DNA from: Sphingomonas sp. Leaf10
Lineage (GTDB): Bacteria; Pseudomonadota; Alphaproteobacteria; Sphingomonadales; Sphingomonadaceae
Direction of reading: 5' to 3'
NCBI RefSeq assembly: GCF_001421245.1
Contig: NZ_LMKE01000027.1
Location: forward strand, 1 to 64,000
Length of the DNA stretch: 64,000 nt
Shown here: positions 60,954 to 64,000 of the stretch, one piece after another
Layout: every line of letters begins with the position of its first letter
Numbering within the stretch: position 1 is the first letter of the stretch
Program-made: the position numbers and the translations under genes
The notes under the pieces: model-generated
What the model was told of the DNA's origin: nothing
Seen by the model: only the letters and a program-made list of their open reading frames with translations
Database searches by the model: none

Positions 60954-61405
60954 TGCGTCACCTTCGTCGCGCGGGCGGTGATGCCGTCATATTGCACGCG
61001 CCACGTCTGGTCCCCGCCGCTGATCGTCGCGCCCAGCGGTTGCCCGGTCCCGTCGACGCCGAGGATCACCGGCGGCGCGGTGTCGAGCGTCATCACCATG
61101 CCGCCGGGCAGGGTGTGGAACGCCAGCGGTCCTTCGGTCTGCGGGGTCAGCCCTTTCGCCCCGACGCGGGCAAAGCCATAGCCATGGGTTTCGGTGGTCA
61201 GCGCGATCAGCTGGTCGCCGAGCATCGCATCGTCGGCCGCCGCCTGCAGCCGCACGGCGAAGCGCCGTGCCTCCGCCTCGACGTTGGGCGCGCGGGTGGC
61301 GGCGCCGATGCCGAGGCTGACCGCCCCCGCCGCCACGCCGATGATGGCGAGGACGATCAGCATCTCGATCAGGGTCATGCCGGATTGGGCATGCCCCTTC
61401 GTCAT
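60950..61405 (-). CDS. gspH: Type II secretion minor pseudopilin GspH
   Basis: A 151-residue prepilin-type protein. Leader MTKGHAQSG, cleavage after G9, mature start MTLIEMLIVLAIIGVAAGAV with Glu at +5. The chosen ATG at 61405 lies inside palindromic repeat copy C, whose translation in this frame (IPACAGMTK) extends the open frame upstream without pilin sequence. It overlaps gspI and follows gspG by about 107 bp, most of it repeat. Confidence 0.88.
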   Translation of the reverse strand: MTKGHAQSGMTLIEMLIVLAIIGVAAGAVSLGIGAATRAPNVEAEARRFAVRLQAAADDAMLGDQLIALTTETHGYGFARVGAKGLTPQTEGPLAFHTLPGGMVMTLDTAPPVILGVDGTGQPLGATISGGDQTWRVQYDGITARATKVTQ

Positions 61406-61496
61406 TCCCGCGCAGGCGGGAATCCATTGCCGCCGATGGTCGCGATGGATTCGCGGCGTCGGCGTATATGGACCCCCGCCTGCGCGGGGGCGACGA
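61399..61496. repeat. Dispersed palindromic repeat, copy C (gspG-gspH gap)
   Basis: A 98-bp copy of the family seen at 17038-17137 and 44848-44945: TCGTCATTCCCGCgcagGCGG at one end and CCGCCtgcGCGG..CGACGA at the other. It fills most of the gspG-gspH gap and supplies the gspH start codon. Confidence 0.78.
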
Positions 61497-61512
61497 AAGA
61501 GCGTGCTGTCGC

Positions 61513-61998
61513 TCAGCGCGCCGTCCCGTCGATATCGGCGTCCAGCCCCTCGCCACCGGGCTTGCCGTCCTTGCCGAGCGACTTGATCGCAAAGCGCCCG
61601 CCGGTCGATTCGTAGACATAGGGATTGCCCCAAGGGTCCTGCGGCATTTGCGACAGATAGCCATCGGGCGGATAGGCGCCGGGAACGGGCGGCTGGGTCG
61701 GTTTCTCGACCAGCGCCTTCAGTCCCTGCGTCGTCGTCGGGTAGTCGCCATTGTCCAGTCGGTACATTTTCAGCGCGGCGGAGATCGATTTGATGTCGGT
61801 GCCGGCGGTCGTCACCCGCGCCTGATCGGGGCGGTTGATGACGTTCGGCACGATCAGCGCCGCGACCAGCGCGATGATCGCCAGCACGACGATCATTTCG
61901 ACCAATGTCAGCCCCGCCTCATGGGTTGGGACAGAAACCTTGCGGGCGGCGGGGTTCGCGGCCAAGGTGTCACGAAACTTTCGGAATAAGATGCGCAT
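61513..61998 (-). CDS. gspG: Type II secretion major pseudopilin GspG
   Basis: A 161-residue pseudopilin. The processing site is G29|L30-T-L-V-E34 with MIVVLAIIALVAALIVPNVI after it; DIKSISAALKMYRLDNGDYP, TTTQGLKALV and DPWGNPYVYES are GspG hallmarks including the calcium-site region. The leader of 29 residues is longer than usual but has no internal start codon. It is the main subunit of the pseudopilus. It is divergent from gspL, with only 10 bp between the chosen starts, so the promoters must overlap the coding regions. Confidence 0.94.
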   Translation of the reverse strand: MRILFRKFRDTLAANPAARKVSVPTHEAGLTLVEMIVVLAIIALVAALIVPNVINRPDQARVTTAGTDIKSISAALKMYRLDNGDYPTTTQGLKALVEKPTQPPVPGAYPPDGYLSQMPQDPWGNPYVYESTGGRFAIKSLGKDGKPGGEGLDADIDGTAR

Positions 61999-62008
61999 CA
62001 ACGCCCCA

Positions 62009-63118
62009 ATGCGTCCACACGATGAAGCCATTGTGACAATCGAACCCGCCCCCGCCGGTCCGGCCGCCGGCGTGTGGGCTGTCGCGGGCGGCAAAGCCAT
62101 ATTAGTCGATGCGACGGTCGCGGCAACAACCTTGCTCGTCCCGTCCGAATCGGTCCTTCTGCTCGCCGTCGACCTGCCGCTGCCGAACCGCGCGAAGCGG
62201 CTGGCGGCACTGCCCTTCGCGGTCGAGGACCGGATCGCCGATCCGATCGACGCGGTCCACCTCGCGCTCGGCGATGCGATCGGCGACCGGCGTTATCTGG
62301 TCGCGGTGGTGCGGCACGGCGTCATGTCCGAATGGGTGGCGATCGCGGACGCCGCCGGGATCGGGGCGGCGGCGTTCGTGCCCGACGCGCTGATGCTGCC
62401 GGCACCGGTCGACGGGTGGAGCGTCGAGGTGAGCGGCGGACGCGCGCTGGTCCGCGCCGCCGGCGGCACCGGCTTCGCCATCCCGCTGCCGATGCTGGTC
62501 GCCGCGTGGGAGGCGGCGGGGCGGCCGGTGGTGCAGGCACTGGGCGAACCGCTGCCGGAGGCGATGGCGGGCGACGGTGCCGCCTTCCCACCCGCGCCTT
62601 TCAGCGACCGCATCGCTGCCGCGCCGATCGATCTGCGGCAAGGCGTATATGCCCGCCGCCGGACGGCGTGGCCGAGCACGACGCGCAAGGTGGCGATGAT
62701 CCTTGGGTTGGCCGCGCTGGCGCATGGGGTGATCGCGGTCGCCGACACGCTGATGCTCGAGCGAATCGCCGCGCGGCGGCAGGCGGCGTTGCAGCAACTG
62801 GTGGCGACGACCGCGCCGTCGGTGCCGACTGGCGGCGATGATTTCATGGTACGAGTCGCCGACTTGCTGCCGCGTCCGACCGGCAGCAACCGTTTCGTGC
62901 CGTTGCTGTCGCGCGTCGCAGGGGCGCTGTCGCCGATCGGCCCGGCATTGGTGGTCAACCGCATGGATTTCGAAGGAAATGCACTGACGCTCGACTGCCA
63001 GTCGCCCGAAACCGGCATGGCCGACCGGCTGCGCGCGGCATTTTCGGCGGCGGGCGTCGCGGCACAGGTCAGCGCCGCGCCCGGCGGCACCCTGCGCATC
63101 GTGGCGCGCGGGGCATGA
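62009..63118 (+). CDS. gspL: Type II secretion system protein GspL
   Basis: A 369-residue protein with the actin-like cytoplasmic domain (LLAVDLPLPNRAKRLAALPF, AVEDRIADPIDAVHLALGD), one transmembrane helix (VAMILGLAALAHGVIAVADT) and a periplasmic ferredoxin-like end. It docks the ATPase GspE to the membrane platform. The ATG at 62009 avoids overlap with gspG; an upstream in-frame ATG at 61991 is possible. Overlaps gspM by ATGA. Confidence 0.9.
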   Translation: MRPHDEAIVTIEPAPAGPAAGVWAVAGGKAILVDATVAATTLLVPSESVLLLAVDLPLPNRAKRLAALPFAVEDRIADPIDAVHLALGDAIGDRRYLVAVVRHGVMSEWVAIADAAGIGAAAFVPDALMLPAPVDGWSVEVSGGRALVRAAGGTGFAIPLPMLVAAWEAAGRPVVQALGEPLPEAMAGDGAAFPPAPFSDRIAAAPIDLRQGVYARRRTAWPSTTRKVAMILGLAALAHGVIAVADTLMLERIAARRQAALQQLVATTAPSVPTGGDDFMVRVADLLPRPTGSNRFVPLLSRVAGALSPIGPALVVNRMDFEGNALTLDCQSPETGMADRLRAAFSAAGVAAQVSAAPGGTLRIVARGA

Positions 63119-63609
63119 TCGTCGTGCGGAAAATCGCCCGGATCGAGGCGGCCCTCGCCCGGTTCGACGGCTGGTGGCAGGGGTTGACCACGCGTGAGCG
63201 GGTGCTGGTCGGCGTGCTGGCGGCGCTGCTTGCCGGGGTGGTGCTGGTCTATGGCGTGGTCAAGCCGGTGCAGGCGGCAAGGGCACAGGCACGCGCCGAT
63301 ATCCGTCAGGCCGAGACGCTGATGGCCCGCGTACGCGCTGCCGGACGGCTCGACAGCGCGCCCCAGACGACCGCTGCCGGACCGCCGCAAAGCGTGATCG
63401 CGTCGGCCGCCGCCACCGCCGGGTTGCAGCCGACCGTGGCGGAGGCGAATGGCGGCGTCACCGCGACGCTGACCGACGCGCCCTATCCGGCGGTGGTGAC
63501 GTGGCTAAGTTCGGTCGCATCGACCAGCACGATCGGCGTGCGGCGGGTGACGATGCAGCGGGGGGGCACCTCCGGCCGGGTCAATGCGACCGTGGAGTTC
63601 CAGCCGTGA
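63115..63609 (+). CDS. gspM: Type II secretion system protein GspM
   Basis: A 164-residue protein: WWQGLTTRERVLVGVLAALL leading into the single transmembrane helix (LAALLAGVVLVYGVVKPVQA), a short coiled segment and a periplasmic domain (AATAGLQPTVAEANGGVTAT; PAVVTWLSSVAS) typical of GspM. It partners GspL. Coupled to both neighbours by 4-bp overlaps. Confidence 0.92.
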   Translation: MIVVRKIARIEAALARFDGWWQGLTTRERVLVGVLAALLAGVVLVYGVVKPVQAARAQARADIRQAETLMARVRAAGRLDSAPQTTAAGPPQSVIASAAATAGLQPTVAEANGGVTATLTDAPYPAVVTWLSSVASTSTIGVRRVTMQRGGTSGRVNATVEFQP

Positions 63610-64000
63610 CCGACACGCTGCTCCATGCCGAACCGGTCCGTCTGCCCTACGGCTATGCCCGCAAGGGCGGCGTGTTGATCCGGCTGGGCGCGCAAGGCAT
63701 GGAATGTGTCCACCGCAGCGATGCGACGCTGGACGCGATGCTGGAGGTGCAGCGGGTCGCGCCGGGCATCCCGTTCGTGGCGCTGGACGACGCCGCGTTC
63801 GATGCCGCGTTGCAGGCCAGCTATGGCGGCAGCGCTTCGACCGCTGCCGATATCGAACTCGCCGAAACCGATCTGGCGGCGTTGGCCGACAGCGCGGCGG
63901 CGGTCGACGACCTGCTCGACGCGCGCGACGATTCGCCGGTCATCCGCCTGATCAACGCGCTGCTGCTGGAGGCGATCAAGGAAGGCGCGTCCGACGTCCA
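63606..64000 (+). CDS. gspE: Type II secretion ATPase GspE, N-terminal part (runs off the window)
   Basis: From a GTG at 63606 overlapping the gspM stop (GTGA), 131 codons are visible. The N1 region reads LPYGYARKGGVLIRLGAQGM, and the segment just before the edge, SPVIRLINALLLEAIKEGAS followed by DVH, is the strongly conserved start of the GspE/PilB N2 domain. The Walker motifs and zinc-binding loop lie beyond 64000. gspF would be expected next. Confidence 0.9.
   Translation, partial: MTDTLLHAEPVRLPYGYARKGGVLIRLGAQGMECVHRSDATLDAMLEVQRVAPGIPFVALDDAAFDAALQASYGGSASTAADIELAETDLAALADSAAAVDDLLDARDDSPVIRLINALLLEAIKEGASDV

Noticed and set aside
1-64000. CRISPR array, rRNA operon, origin of replication, riboswitch
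   Set aside because: No regularly spaced direct repeats, rRNA sequence, DnaA-box cluster or conserved riboswitch core was found on reading both strands.

Overview
The window is high-GC DNA from an alphaproteobacterium, most probably Sphingomonas or a close relative. The lineage call rests on the mix of families (Caulobacter/Sphingomonas-type TonB receptors, GspC to GspN secretion genes, PRISE reductase, phasin, omega subunit, LepA), the dense ATGA-type start/stop overlaps, and several families of dispersed intergenic palindromes. No rRNA or CRISPR array is present. Function calls come from reading the protein sequences by eye; no database search was run.

Layout. 0-7.4 kb: redox and electrophile-stress genes, namely a CPYC-motif disulfide oxidoreductase with a divergent Rrf2 regulator, a beta-lactamase-fold hydrolase, and a LysR regulator divergent from a DJ-1/PfpI, Old Yellow Enzyme and royal-jelly-like operon. 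7.7-10.8 kb: accessory DNA with a VOC protein, an intact IS3-family element that has cut a small membrane-protein gene, and two orphan phage-like genes next to tRNA-Gln. 11-19.4 kb: mostly core genes (ppx/gppA, rlmE, rpoZ, phospholipase D-like, tlpA-like, argH, a small lipoprotein). 19.4-22.5 kb: a type II secretion fragment (gspN, gspJ, gspK) around an LpoA-like protein. 22.6-24.8 kb: a secreted orphan, yraN and a PHB-depolymerase-type esterase.

25-44.8 kb: a 20 kb glycan-utilisation locus that reads as a high-mannose N-glycan degradation system. It has two GH92 alpha-mannosidases, GH125, GH2 beta-mannosidase, GH85 endo-beta-N-acetylglucosaminidase, an SSS symporter, a ROK kinase, a TonB receptor, a flavin-dependent halogenase-family protein and a LacI regulator. 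Three copies of one 16-bp palindrome (ATGTAATCNATTACAT type) sit before the ROK-GH92 operon, between lacI and the symporter operon, and before the TonB receptor, so a single LacI regulon is likely. Signal peptides place GH85, both GH92s and GH125 outside the cytoplasm. GH2 and ROK lack them, so the expected route is release and trimming outside, import of small mannosides by SSS, and cleavage and phosphorylation inside.

44.8-50.3 kb: a MITE-like element, tRNA-Pro, lepA, a 37-residue membrane protein, a phasin and modABC. 50.4-64 kb: a three-gene PilN/PilO/PilP-like (GspL/M/C-like) membrane module divergent from a Tat-exported PhoX phosphatase, a Fur-box TonB receptor, then gspD-C-I-H-G leftward and gspL-M-E rightward, the last running off the end. 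The type II genes are thus split by about 35 kb. The 5' ends of gspH and gspI lie in or next to dispersed palindromic repeats; in gspI a 141-bp repeat sits in frame directly after the start codon.
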